Shown here piece by piece: positions 16,609 through 24,178 of a stretch of 64,000 nucleotides of DNA (positions are counted from its first letter, which is position 1; each line of letters begins with the position of its first letter). A model generated the notes under the pieces. It was not told where the DNA came from and did no database searches. It saw only the letters and a list, made by a program, of their open reading frames with translations. Made by a program: the position numbers and the translations under genes. The stretch spans positions 744,001-808,000 of the forward strand of contig CBDCBQ010000003.1 of the NCBI GenBank assembly GCA_965214415.1. Direction: 5' to 3'. This stretch comes from RH-AL1 sp965214415. GTDB taxonomy: Bacteria > Pseudomonadota > Alphaproteobacteria > Rhizobiales > Beijerinckiaceae.

Positions 16609-17198
16609 TCAAACCATCATCTTGGCCGTCTCGAACTCGGCTAGGCATTCATGCCAGTCGAGCGCGTTGATCTCCGTCAAGCCCCAGCCGAGCGTCGCGC
16701 CTATGAAGCCACGGATGTAGCGGGCGGACCAGACGTTGGTGAAGCGGGAGCTTCCGTAGTGTCCGGGACCAACATCGCCCGGAAGCGTTGCGGTAAAAAA
16801 CTTTCTGCGGCCTCGTTCAGCCGTAGCATGTCGTTGTCGTCGAAAAGCCCGAACAGTTCCTCCGGGAGATCGACGCCCGCGTCGTCGACAAACATGGGGT
16901 ACCGAACCGTTCCATCGGGATCGACTTTCTGAAGGTCCCTGACGCGATCGACGTAATCGACAACATCTCGGACCTGAAGCCGCTTGACGACGACCTGCCG
17001 CCATTCATGGCCGGCGTAGTGCAGCGGGTAATCCAATGGGACGATCTTCTGGCGTTCCTTGCCGCCGGGGATGAACACGTGCTCGGGCGGCGGCGCCAGC
17101 GGTGCGCGGGGCGTGGTGGGAGCGGGCGGCACCTCCGGCGGGATGTGAAGCGCGGCGGCCATCTCGGCGACGCCTGGTGCGAGTGCCTTGTCGTTCAT
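16609..17198 (-). CDS. Tail assembly chaperone, -1 frameshifted long form
   Basis: Slipping back one base at T_TTT_TTA (minus strand, 16800-16794) leads into a second frame that continues for 60 more codons, through NVWSARYIRGFIGATLGWGL and ALDWHECLAEFETAKMMV, stopping nine bases before the tape-measure gene. The extension looks like real protein. G/G-T type chaperones of many tailed phages make a minor shifted product in exactly this way. The shift is inferred, not shown. Confidence 0.6.
16701..17198 (-). CDS. Phage tail assembly chaperone (short, unshifted form)
   Basis: A 165-residue protein (MNDKALAPGVAEMAAALHIP, DYPLHYAGHEWRQVVVKRLQ, VDDAGVDLPEELFGLFDDND) resembling tail assembly proteins of Mu-like phages that bind the tape measure. 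The zero-frame C terminus after residue ~140 is short and unremarkable (DTTEAPASPTSGPPATSVAS). The ATG overlaps the stop of the preceding gene by four bases. A slippery TTTTTTA lies at 16800-16794. Confidence 0.7.
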   Translation of the reverse strand: MNDKALAPGVAEMAAALHIPPEVPPAPTTPRAPLAPPPEHVFIPGGKERQKIVPLDYPLHYAGHEWRQVVVKRLQVRDVVDYVDRVRDLQKVDPDGTVRYPMFVDDAGVDLPEELFGLFDDNDMLRLNEAAESFLPQRFRAMLVPDTTEAPASPTSGPPATSVAS

Positions 17199-17425
17199 TG
17201 CGGGAAGCTCTGCTTTTCGAGGATCGGTTCCAAGATGGCGAAGGTGATGGCGGCACGTTGGCGCTCGTCTTCTTCGGCCGCGCGTCGGACTACAGCGATG
17301 TCGAGAATTGCCGGCCGGTACGTGCTGGCGGCGCGGGCGAGGATGTCGCCGACCGTCAGATAATGCGGCCGATCGAGCATGGCGCGTGCGGTCGCGGCCG
17401 TGATGGCAAGGGGCCGGACGGTCAT
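17195..17425 (-). CDS. Hypothetical phage tail-region protein
   Basis: A 76-residue helical protein starting MTVRPLAITAATARAMLDRP and ending AAITFAILEPILEKQSFPQ. Its stop overlaps the chaperone's ATG by four bases, and its own start overlaps the stop of the next upstream gene, so it belongs to one translationally coupled operon. No family recognised. Confidence 0.65.
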   Translation of the reverse strand: MTVRPLAITAATARAMLDRPHYLTVGDILARAASTYRPAILDIAVVRRAAEEDERQRAAITFAILEPILEKQSFPQ

Positions 17426-17679
17426 AGTTTGTCCTTGGCCTCCTTCGACAAAGCCTTGCCTACGCGAATGCAATCCGCAAGCTCGTCAAGCAGGGCGCTA
17501 CTGTCGATCCAGGTACAATCGTTAGTCGGATTCGATTGCACTGCCACCGTTTGGCCGGACGAGGTTTTGACCGGTACCGCGAAGACGATGTTGAAGGTGG
17601 GCGGCTCGCCTGATCCGTGTTTGGGCGCTTTATAGAAAAACTCGGATAGGTATGGCTTAAACGGTTTGGAGTCGGTCAT
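17422..17679 (-). CDS. Hypothetical phage protein
   Basis: An 85-residue protein (MTDSKPFKPYLSEFFYKAPK, TFNIVFAVPVKTSSGQTVAV) with a good AAGGAAA ribosome site. It overlaps genes on both sides by about four bases, as expected in a compact phage operon. Function unknown. Confidence 0.65.
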   Translation of the reverse strand: MTDSKPFKPYLSEFFYKAPKHGSGEPPTFNIVFAVPVKTSSGQTVAVQSNPTNDCTWIDSSALLDELADCIRVGKALSKEAKDKL

Positions 17680-17924
17680 GTGGTTTCCTTTCGATCGCGC
17701 TCGCGCTGCTCTTCGACGAAATGCGTAACCCATTGCGCGAGGTCGTCCGGCAGCTTCGGCCGCGCCTCGATCGCGTTCTGGGCCAAACCGAGCGCCAGCG
17801 GCATAGCCTCGCCGATCCGCGCCCATGCCGCGATTACCGCGTCGGGATCGGCTCCGGCATCAAGCGCGGCGTAGGCGATCAAGACGGAAATTTCGGCGAC
17901 TCTGGCGGAGCCTAGTTGGCGCAC
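17676..17924 (-). CDS. Hypothetical phage protein
   Basis: An 82-residue mostly helical protein (SARVAEISVLIAYAALDAGA, LPDDLAQWVTHFVEEQRERD). The GTG at 17924 is preferred; TTG at 17960 would overlap the tailspike gene by 23 bases. It overlaps the next gene by four bases. No family recognised. Confidence 0.6.
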   Translation of the reverse strand: MRQLGSARVAEISVLIAYAALDAGADPDAVIAAWARIGEAMPLALGLAQNAIEARPKLPDDLAQWVTHFVEEQRERDRKETT

Positions 17925-17937
17925 TTTTGTCTCGCTT

Positions 17938-19593
17938 TCAATTGTAGACGTACACACCAAGCGGGTTGCTTGGGGTGTACGCAGGCCATCCGACGCTGGT
18001 ATTGAAAGCGATCTTGTTGCGGCCGTTGTCGTTGCCGACGCTGACGAATGTACCGGTTCCTGTCGTCAAATCCGATATAAGGCATTCGATCATCTTTGTG
18101 CTGCCACCCTGAAGCGCGACGACGACGGAACTGTATTTTGTCGTGCTGTCTTTGAAGAAGGCCAGATCGGACAGGATCAGTGTCGAAGAACCCGCGGCCT
18201 GCGTGATGTTGGTCAGATCGACGACGCCGTTCTCGAATGTCGACGCCGCCAACGTCAGATGGCCGCCGGAGATCACGACGGTGCGCCCCGAAACGGACGC
18301 CAGGAACTTGATGGCCGAACCGGCCACAATGCCCCCCGTCACCTGGATCGAAATACCCGACGTGATAGCCAGCGTGAAGGCGCATGCGGCGAGATGTACA
18401 GAGCCCTGGCTAACGTTAATACCGCTGTAGCTGTCGAAATCACAGTCGGTGAGACGGTAGAACCCAGGAGTGCCCGTCGTCGCGGAGGCATCGAAGTATA
18501 TACCCAACCCGCCGAAAAACAGGCACCCGCTGATCTGGCCGTCGTCGATCCGACCTAGATTGAAATGCGTTACGTTGGCGAGGAATGCGCTTGCTTGGTT
18601 CGCGGTGAGGAAGAACGGATAGCAGTGCACGTCTCGGATACGGACGCTGTCAGTAGCGTCGTCGATATCGAGCGTGTTCTGGAAGCAAGAACCCTGCAAA
18701 TCTCGAATTGTCGCGCCGCCGCTGTTGTTGCCGCTGAGTCCCCGCGCATAAGCCCCGACAGTGCCGGCGTAGATGCCACAGCGCTCGATGATGAAGCGTG
18801 GTGTCCCGCTCGCGAAAAATGCGGGAATGTAGGTGTTCAGCGCAGAGTAGGTCGCTGTATCCGGTTGCGTGAAAAAGATGCCGATGTCGGCGACGTGCGG
18901 ACCTGGCTCGCCCGTCGAAAAGACGAAAACACCCTGAGGAGAGTTCGCCGTCGTGGATCCAGTGTCGATATAAAAACGCGTCCGTAGGCGACCCGACCCA
19001 TACAGCTTCTGGCCGTTCTGTCTGAAAACCACGGGGTTGGTGAGGCGATATGCGGCGGGCGGAACGAACACGTCGAGGGCGGTCGACAAGGCCGCGTTCA
19101 GCGCGGCGGAATCATCGGTGTTCCCATCGCCCTTGGCGTTGAACATCTGCGGCGTGACGAACCCGAATTGAAGCAAGCGGAGCCACCGGCCGGACCCTGT
19201 GTTGCCTGTCGGATTGATGATCGTGCCGCCATCGTCGGCGGCCGTGGACGACGCGTTCCATACGAACTTGCCACCACCGGAGCCTCCACCACCTGCGGTG
19301 TAGCTTTTCACGTCCACCGCGAACGTCGAATAGATGCCGGAGAGAACAGCGAAGGGAAGCGCACGCAATGCCGCGATCGAATCGACGACCGCAGCCTGAA
19401 CACGAGCGTCGATAAATCCCTGGCCGGTGAATTTGGTGGCGTCCGTTGCGTTGCCCTGCCCATCGTCGCCAGTGCCGACGTAGGCCACGCCTTCGGCCTC
19501 GTTGATAAACGGCTGCCCAGCTTTCAACGGAGGAGCGCCCGGAGCTCCGCCACGACGGCGCAAGTGCTGGACGATGCCGGGCGTTGGAGACAT
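17938..19593 (-). CDS. Phage tailspike with pectate-lyase-type beta-helix
   Basis: A 551-residue protein. The N terminus has the GQPFINEAEGVAYVGTGDDG motif seen in phage fibre proteins that attach to the tail. Residues ~150-170 hold the start signature of pectate-lyase-3 beta-helices (FNAKGDGNTDDSAALNAALS). The remainder is built of short beta-strand rungs (CGIYAGTVGAYARGLSG, ITSGISIQVTGGIVAGSAIK). Such spikes bind and often cut surface polysaccharides, fixing host range. Placement upstream of the chaperone and tape measure, rather than after the baseplate, is unusual and fits a rearranged prophage. Confidence 0.8.
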   Translation of the reverse strand: MSPTPGIVQHLRRRGGAPGAPPLKAGQPFINEAEGVAYVGTGDDGQGNATDATKFTGQGFIDARVQAAVVDSIAALRALPFAVLSGIYSTFAVDVKSYTAGGGGSGGGKFVWNASSTAADDGGTIINPTGNTGSGRWLRLLQFGFVTPQMFNAKGDGNTDDSAALNAALSTALDVFVPPAAYRLTNPVVFRQNGQKLYGSGRLRTRFYIDTGSTTANSPQGVFVFSTGEPGPHVADIGIFFTQPDTATYSALNTYIPAFFASGTPRFIIERCGIYAGTVGAYARGLSGNNSGGATIRDLQGSCFQNTLDIDDATDSVRIRDVHCYPFFLTANQASAFLANVTHFNLGRIDDGQISGCLFFGGLGIYFDASATTGTPGFYRLTDCDFDSYSGINVSQGSVHLAACAFTLAITSGISIQVTGGIVAGSAIKFLASVSGRTVVISGGHLTLAASTFENGVVDLTNITQAAGSSTLILSDLAFFKDSTTKYSSVVVALQGGSTKMIECLISDLTTGTGTFVSVGNDNGRNKIAFNTSVGWPAYTPSNPLGVYVYN

Positions 19594-19608
19594 ATCGATG
19601 TTCCTTGA

Positions 19609-19851
19609 CTAGCCGAGACCAGCGTCGGTGGAATCCATCGTCATGTGCGGCGGCAAGTCGGGCGGTGCATCGGCCGCGTCGTGAACAGCTACCCTTGACC
19701 GAAACCACTCCAAACAATCGGCGCCTGGGACGATGGCGTTGTCGGCCTCGTTGATGAAGACTTCATCCCGGTCGAGCGATCGAACGGTGCCGTCACCGGG
19801 GCGTGCGCCGGGCTCGCTGGATCGGAGAAGGGCTCTGCATTTGTACATCAT
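19609..19851 (-). CDS. Hypothetical phage protein (tail-fibre-associated)
   Basis: An 80-residue protein starting MMYKCRALLRSSEPG after GAGGA. The middle (DRDEVFINEADNAIVPGADC) resembles the FINEAEG region of the tailspike just downstream, so both may share a small attachment module. It overlaps the preceding gene's stop by four bases. Confidence 0.55.
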   Translation of the reverse strand: MMYKCRALLRSSEPGARPGDGTVRSLDRDEVFINEADNAIVPGADCLEWFRSRVAVHDAADAPPDLPPHMTMDSTDAGLG

Positions 19852-20513
19852 CGAGCTTCCTCACTAGCCATTGGCTTCGCCACTGCGGTACGGGTCTTGA
19901 CGTCCACGCCGTCCCCCGTGGATCGATGGTTTGAGATGACGGAGCTTTCGTCGGCGGCGGCGAGCATGTCGAAAAGCGCGCTGCGAACCTCGGAGACGGG
20001 TGTCCCGGCAGTGATCGCCCTTTCGAGCATGTCGCCTATCTCAAGATCGGGTGCCATCGCGTGGGCCAGGTCGCCCATACGGCGGACAGCGCCAGCATGG
20101 TCGACACGCTCACGGGCTTCCGCGAGGGTGACGCCGGCCGATAACAGTTCCACCGTCATGGCCGGCTGGCCAGCGGCGAGGCAGAGGTTCGCGATAGCGA
20201 CGGCGTCCATTGTGCTGATCGCATCAGACGCCATCGGCTGCCTCCGCCTCCGCGTAGCCCGAGATGAACATGAGGTGCGGCCATGGCACAAAGGCTTTGC
20301 GCCGAACGCTTTGTCGTAGAGCTCGGCGAGCACCTGCCGATCGCTGATGCCGCGTTCGATAAATTCGACCGCGCGATGCCGCTCACCAGCGATCGCGCAC
20401 GTCAAACGAACCTGGTGGATGCGCTCCGCATCCGCGTCGGCGGAAAGATAGGCGTCCATGCGTTCTTTCAGGAGCATGTCAGCGGCCTCGCGGCGCTGTG
20501 GATATGGCAGCAT
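19848..20513 (-). CDS. Helical-repeat phage protein resembling the C-terminal region of phage ClpP/S49-type proteases
   Basis: A 221-residue frame with three short helical units: VRLTCAIAGERHRAVEFIER, IANLCLAAGQPAMTVELLSA and LERAITAGTPVSEVRSALFD. These resemble the tail of phage head-maturation proteases, though no protease domain is present. Residues 75-93 are Cys/Arg-rich and unnatural. In another frame the same DNA reads FVPWPHLMFISGYAEAEAAD and stops at 20224, while GGAGGC precedes the ATG at 20234, so this may be two genes (20224-20513 with a frameshift, and 19848-20234). Annotated as one open frame with that caveat. Confidence 0.5.
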   Translation of the reverse strand: MLPYPQRREAADMLLKERMDAYLSADADAERIHQVRLTCAIAGERHRAVEFIERGISDRQVLAELYDKAFGAKPLCHGRTSCSSRATRRRRQPMASDAISTMDAVAIANLCLAAGQPAMTVELLSAGVTLAEARERVDHAGAVRRMGDLAHAMAPDLEIGDMLERAITAGTPVSEVRSALFDMLAAADESSVISNHRSTGDGVDVKTRTAVAKPMASEEAR

Positions 20514-20739
20514 CGTCGGTCACGGAACTCTGCGATTTTGACAGCTCCTGGACCATCGACGCCTTTGACATCGCCCGCGCGTCGAGAGCCGCCTTCGTGG
20601 GCTTTGGCTGGGGCTTCCAATAGGTGCCATTCTCGGCAGGCTTGGCGGCGACCAACGGCGGCGGGACAACGCGGCCTGTCGCTTTTGCGATTTGCTTCCG
20701 CATACTTTCAGCGGATATGCGTCGGTCTTCGGCTGTCAT
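20479..20739 (-). CDS. Hypothetical phage protein
   Basis: An 86-residue basic protein (MTAEDRRISAESMRKQIAKA, PAENGTYWKPQPKPTKAALD). Its ATG overlaps the stop of the frameshifted coiled-coil gene by four bases (ATGA), the spacing used throughout this operon, which supports this start over the longer in-frame extension. Function unknown. Confidence 0.6.
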   Translation of the reverse strand: MTAEDRRISAESMRKQIAKATGRVVPPPLVAAKPAENGTYWKPQPKPTKAALDARAMSKASMVQELSKSQSSVTDDAAISTAPRGR

Positions 20740-21633
20740 TCGGGAGTATTCTTGCGCGCCGGGATCGGCTCGTATTCGACTACAGCGCGACGCTTGGGCG
20801 GCTCGACGGGCTTTGCTGACAGGAAGGCCAGAGCGGTGTCGATCGCCGCCACCAGGGTGTCGTGTCCGATGGGCAGCGAGAAATCGAAGCCCCACGGCGT
20901 CAGTTGTCTTGGCAGCGGCTCGAGGATGCCGGGCAACACGGCGCGCGGTCGGCACCTCGCCGATCACGCCGTCGATTGCGGGCAGACGCTCGCGACGGAG
21001 GAACTGACGCTTTACGACGCGGGTGCCGGCAGTGACATTCGAAGGGATCAAGCCGGCCCCATCTCCCTGCTCTCGGACCTTGCGCTGGAATTCTTCGCCA
21101 AGCGGCCCGAGCCCATCGGTGTGGCACCAGAGTGCGACCACGTTCTCGGAAACAACCTTGGCGGCGAGCGGCGGCACGGTCGCCGGATCGTTCACAGCAA
21201 GCGGTAACAGGCCATCGGGAAGCTCGTTGTTCGCGTTATCAGCGGCGACGAAGCCAAGCTCGACAACGCGCAATAGCTGCAAGAGCGGCTCGGCAGCTTT
21301 TCGGTAGCCCGCGAGCGCGGCGGACGCAGCGTCGACCGCGTGCTTGCGCTCGGCATAGGCCGTGCGACGGCGGCCCTGCTCTTCCTCACGCTCGACGACG
21401 GCGAGGCGCTCGACAAGGGCGGCGACTACAAGCTCGCCATCCTCTCGCCGCTCACCGGCTTGTCGGATCGCTTCACGGTTCCGTGCCAACTCGACAGGGT
21501 CAGCAACCAGTGCCGCGCGAGCATCACGTAACGCGGCTTCGTCGTGCTCGGCAGCGGTGACAGCAGCGCGCGCGTCTGCGAGGGCTTCTTTGATCTTAGC
21601 GCTCGGCGACGCAAAAATTCGCTTCAAGTTCAT
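20736..21633 (-). pseudogene. Coiled-coil phage protein with a frameshift
   Basis: Residues 1-~230 lie in one frame: a coiled coil (IKEALADARAAVTAAEHDEA, AALVERLAVVEREEEQGRR) followed by a globular part (NVVALWCHTDGLGPLGEEFQ, LPAIDGVIGEVPTARR). Near 20938 natural protein continues in another frame (VLPGILEPLPRQLTPWGFDF, LVAAIDTALAFLSAKPVEPP) and stops at 20736, overlapping the next ATG. A one- or two-base indel best explains this. If the shift is a sequencing error the gene is intact at ~300 residues. Family not recognised. Confidence 0.5.
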
Positions 21634-21687
21634 AATGGCAGAATCGCTCAAACTGATGCGCGCTGTAAGGTAGCAAAACGCGCATCG

Positions 21688-22011
21688 CTACTTCTGTTCT
21701 TTGACCGCCTCGTTCACAATACGCTCAGCCATTGCGGCAAGAAACGCCTGCCGGTCAACTTCCCAATGGCCGCCGAACGGTTTGTGAGCCCACCTAGACT
21801 TGCGCGCCAGTTTTCGCATGTGTGGAACGGTGACGTTGATCATCGCAGCCGCCCTAGCGATCGTAAAACGGCTCTCCTGCACCCGGACCGTGGATCGCTC
21901 AAGATCGGCGATCCGGTCTAGAGCGGCCTGAAGCTTATGCTCCATCTCCGCTCGCCAGCATTCGGCAGGCGGCTCAGCCGTTGACGCGGTGTCGACGGTC
22001 ACGACCGTCAC
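21688..22011 (-). CDS. DNA-binding protein with excisionase-like helix-turn-helix
   Basis: A 107-residue protein. After an N-terminal coiled coil (AEMEHKLQAALDRIADLERS) comes TIARAAAMINVTVPHMRKLA with a wing-like HWEVDRQAFLAAMAE, the layout of excisionase/MerR-type domains. GTG at 22011 gives a GTGA overlap with the preceding gene. It may regulate the phage operon or act in packaging, like small terminase HTH proteins. Confidence 0.55.
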   Translation of the reverse strand: MTVVTVDTASTAEPPAECWRAEMEHKLQAALDRIADLERSTVRVQESRFTIARAAAMINVTVPHMRKLARKSRWAHKPFGGHWEVDRQAFLAAMAERIVNEAVKEQK

Positions 22012-22601
22012 CTCGCCGGGGTTGCTTGGTCGAGGAGCTGGGCATCGCATTCGTCCATTTTATCAAGCCATGCGGCGAGGTCGTTTGCCTCGCCTGCCTG
22101 CCAGGCGGCCTGTTCGTAAAAGGTCGCTGAAAGGATCCCCTCAGGATCAGCAACGACACGCTGCTTGGCCTCATCCGACGTGTCGTCGAGATCAGAGATG
22201 TACTCGAGCAAGCTGACGCCGACAGCAAACGCGGCGAACTTGCTGCCGCCGTAGTGCAGGACGTCGCCCGTCACGAGTGTGACGACTTCTTCAAGCGAGA
22301 GCCCACTGCCAGCACCAGGCAGCGCCGCCGTTCGAGCACGTCGTGCTTGCCATTCCGCGACAAACGACGCTGACGGCGTCTCGACCGCTAGGTTCGTTTT
22401 AGCGCCGACCTGTGATCGGCCCTGCACAATGCACCGCTTGGCCGAAATCTGGCGCTTCGCAGTGTCGACTTGGATCCTAGCCCGGCGGCCCGTTCCAACG
22501 AGGGCACTGCCGGTGATGGTGCCGTCACCTAGCCATTGAGAAACCCTGGCGGGCGACACCCGCAGTTCGGCAGCAAGTTCGGTTTTGGACATTGTTTGCA
22601 T
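22008..22601 (-). CDS. HTH protein, first gene of the phage block
   Basis: A 197-residue protein starting MQTMSKTELAAELRVSPARV with SQWLGDGTITGSALVGTGRR, an N-terminal helix-turn-helix resembling Nu1-type small terminase or phage DNA-binding proteins. The middle is helical (GLSLEEVVTLVTGDVLHYGG). AGGAG precedes the ATG by six bases. A nested inverted repeat lies 25-80 bases upstream. No large terminase gene accompanies it. Confidence 0.55.
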   Translation of the reverse strand: MQTMSKTELAAELRVSPARVSQWLGDGTITGSALVGTGRRARIQVDTAKRQISAKRCIVQGRSQVGAKTNLAVETPSASFVAEWQARRARTAALPGAGSGLSLEEVVTLVTGDVLHYGGSKFAAFAVGVSLLEYISDLDDTSDEAKQRVVADPEGILSATFYEQAAWQAGEANDLAAWLDKMDECDAQLLDQATPAR

Positions 22602-22625
22602 GGTAGCTCCTGACCTTAGCTCGTT

Positions 22626-22680
22626 GCTCACTTTAGGACTCTTAAGGACTCGATTTTAGCTGCTTAAGAGTGAGCTTAAG
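22626..22680 (-). promoter_or_regulatory. Nested inverted repeat, candidate operator of the phage block
   Basis: ACTCTTAAG (22638-22646) pairs exactly with CTTAAGAGT (22663-22671). Outside these, GCTCACT (22626-22632) pairs with AGTGAGC (22669-22675), and a further CTTAAG follows at 22675-22680. The cluster lies just upstream of the leftward HTH gene and is likely bound by a repressor dimer. Confidence 0.5.
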
Positions 22681-23061
22681 TGTTGTTCAATCTAGTTCTG
22701 AGTAGGCTTGCAGAGGGGGAATGCTGAATGGCAATGGCCTTCGGCCAATCTTCGGTCCTCGACTTTAGGCTGCTACAAAATTCTGCAGCTAGTGATATGC
22801 CGCGCTCTTCAAACCCGCCTGCCCCCCGGCCGGCCTCGGGGAGAACCTAGTCTTGTTTGGAGCCGCCCCATCGGCTCTGGCCGCCGTCTCGCGCTGTCGA
22901 CAGGTATGGCTGAGCGCCGTCTCGGGGCGTCACAGGCGCAGGCGATAGTTGAGTCGGACATGCAGTTCCTGTTGACTCTGACAGTCGAAATTCTTTTTCT
23001 CGGACCCACGGGCGGGCCTACATGTGGGCCCACGGGCGGGCCTACATCGATCGGTTTGCTA
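22681..23061. other. Noncoding stretch before IS630
   Basis: No convincing gene was found. ORFs here are chance frames. The right end holds two units of a tandem repeat, into whose spacer IS630 has inserted. Confidence 0.4.
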
Positions 23062-24133
23062 GAGCATTTTCCGATCATGTTGCATCGTATCCTGCCGCCG
23101 CGAAGTAGGCTTGGCATTCGGCTGGTGTGAACCGCTCGATCGCATCGGCGATGGTCTTCCAAAGCTTGGTGACGGTTCTCGGCGCGGCGGCGCGCAGCAG
23201 GGCCTTGAACTTCGAGAAGGCCATCTCGATCGGATTGAAGTCGGGCGAGTAGGCCGGCAGGTAGAGCAGGCTGGCCTTTGCGCCTTCGATGGCCTCGCGC
23301 ACGCCCGCCACCTTGTGGGCCGGCAGATTGTCCATCACGACGATGTCGCCTCGGCGCAGCTCCGGCACGAGGATCGTCTCGACGTAGACGCGGAAGGCCG
23401 GCCCATCCATCGCGCCGTCGATGACCATCGGCGCGACGAGGCCGCGCAAGGTGAGGCCGGCGGTGAAGGTGGTCGTCTTCCAGTGGCCGTGCGGCACCGA
23501 TGCTCGGCATCGCTCGCCTTTCGGCGCCCGTCCGCGCAGGCGAGCCATCTTGGTCGTCGTGCCCGTCTCGTCGATGAAGACGAGCTTGTCGGGGTCGAGG
23601 TCGAGTTGGCCTTCGAACCAGGCCTCGCGCGCCGCTCTCACATCCGCACGCTGCTGCTGAGCTTGCCGAAGCATCGGCGGCGTGCGCTGTCTTTTTTTGT
23701 ACGTGATCCCGCGTCGGTCGAAGAAGTGCCAGATCGTGGTGAGGCCGAAACGGGCACCGTGCGCGTCGACCAGCTTCGTGCGCAGCTCGTCGAGCGTGAC
23801 GTCGGGCGCCGCCGCGACCTCGGCGAGAATGAAGTCGGCATGCGCCTCGATGCGCTTCGACTTGCGATCGCCGCCCTGCCTGGCCGGTGCCAGGCTGCCG
23901 GAGGCCTCGCGACGCCGGCACCAGCGGATCACGCTCGCCGCGCTCACACCGAAGCGCGCCGCCGCCTGCCGCCGCGACAAACCGCCATCGACGACGGCGA
24001 CAGCACGTTCACGAAGATCGACTGACAACGGATGGGCCATGCATGCCGGCCTCCCTTCGCCAGCACGCAGCTTGAATCAAACCAGAACCGATTCGGGAAT
24101 CCCGCAACGATTCCTATCGATGGGAAAAGGCTC
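23062..24133 (-). mobile_element. IS630-family insertion sequence, complete
   Basis: The element is 1072 bp. Terminal inverted repeats are GAGCATTTTCCGATC at the left and the complement of a right end reading GAGCCTTTTCCCATC inward. A TA dinucleotide is present on both sides (23060-23061 and 24134-24135), the diagnostic target duplication of IS630/Tc1 elements. The single transposase frame is uninterrupted. Confidence 0.85.
23075..24040 (-). CDS. IS630-family transposase
   Basis: A 321-residue transposase. An N-terminal HTH (GGLSRRQAAARFGVSAASVI) and linker precede the DDE domain: LVFIDETGTTTKMARLRGR with the first Asp, IVVMDNLPAHKVAGVREAI with the second, and LPAYSPDFNPIEMAFSKFK with the catalytic Glu. 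All three acidic residues are present. A run of seven A lies mid-gene, where related elements shift frame, but here the zero frame already gives the full protein. Confidence 0.93.
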   Translation of the reverse strand: MAHPLSVDLRERAVAVVDGGLSRRQAAARFGVSAASVIRWCRRREASGSLAPARQGGDRKSKRIEAHADFILAEVAAAPDVTLDELRTKLVDAHGARFGLTTIWHFFDRRGITYKKRQRTPPMLRQAQQQRADVRAAREAWFEGQLDLDPDKLVFIDETGTTTKMARLRGRAPKGERCRASVPHGHWKTTTFTAGLTLRGLVAPMVIDGAMDGPAFRVYVETILVPELRRGDIVVMDNLPAHKVAGVREAIEGAKASLLYLPAYSPDFNPIEMAFSKFKALLRAAAPRTVTKLWKTIADAIERFTPAECQAYFAAAGYDAT

Positions 24134-24178
24134 TAGACCCACGGGCGGGCCTACAAGTCGGACCCACGGGCGGGCCTA

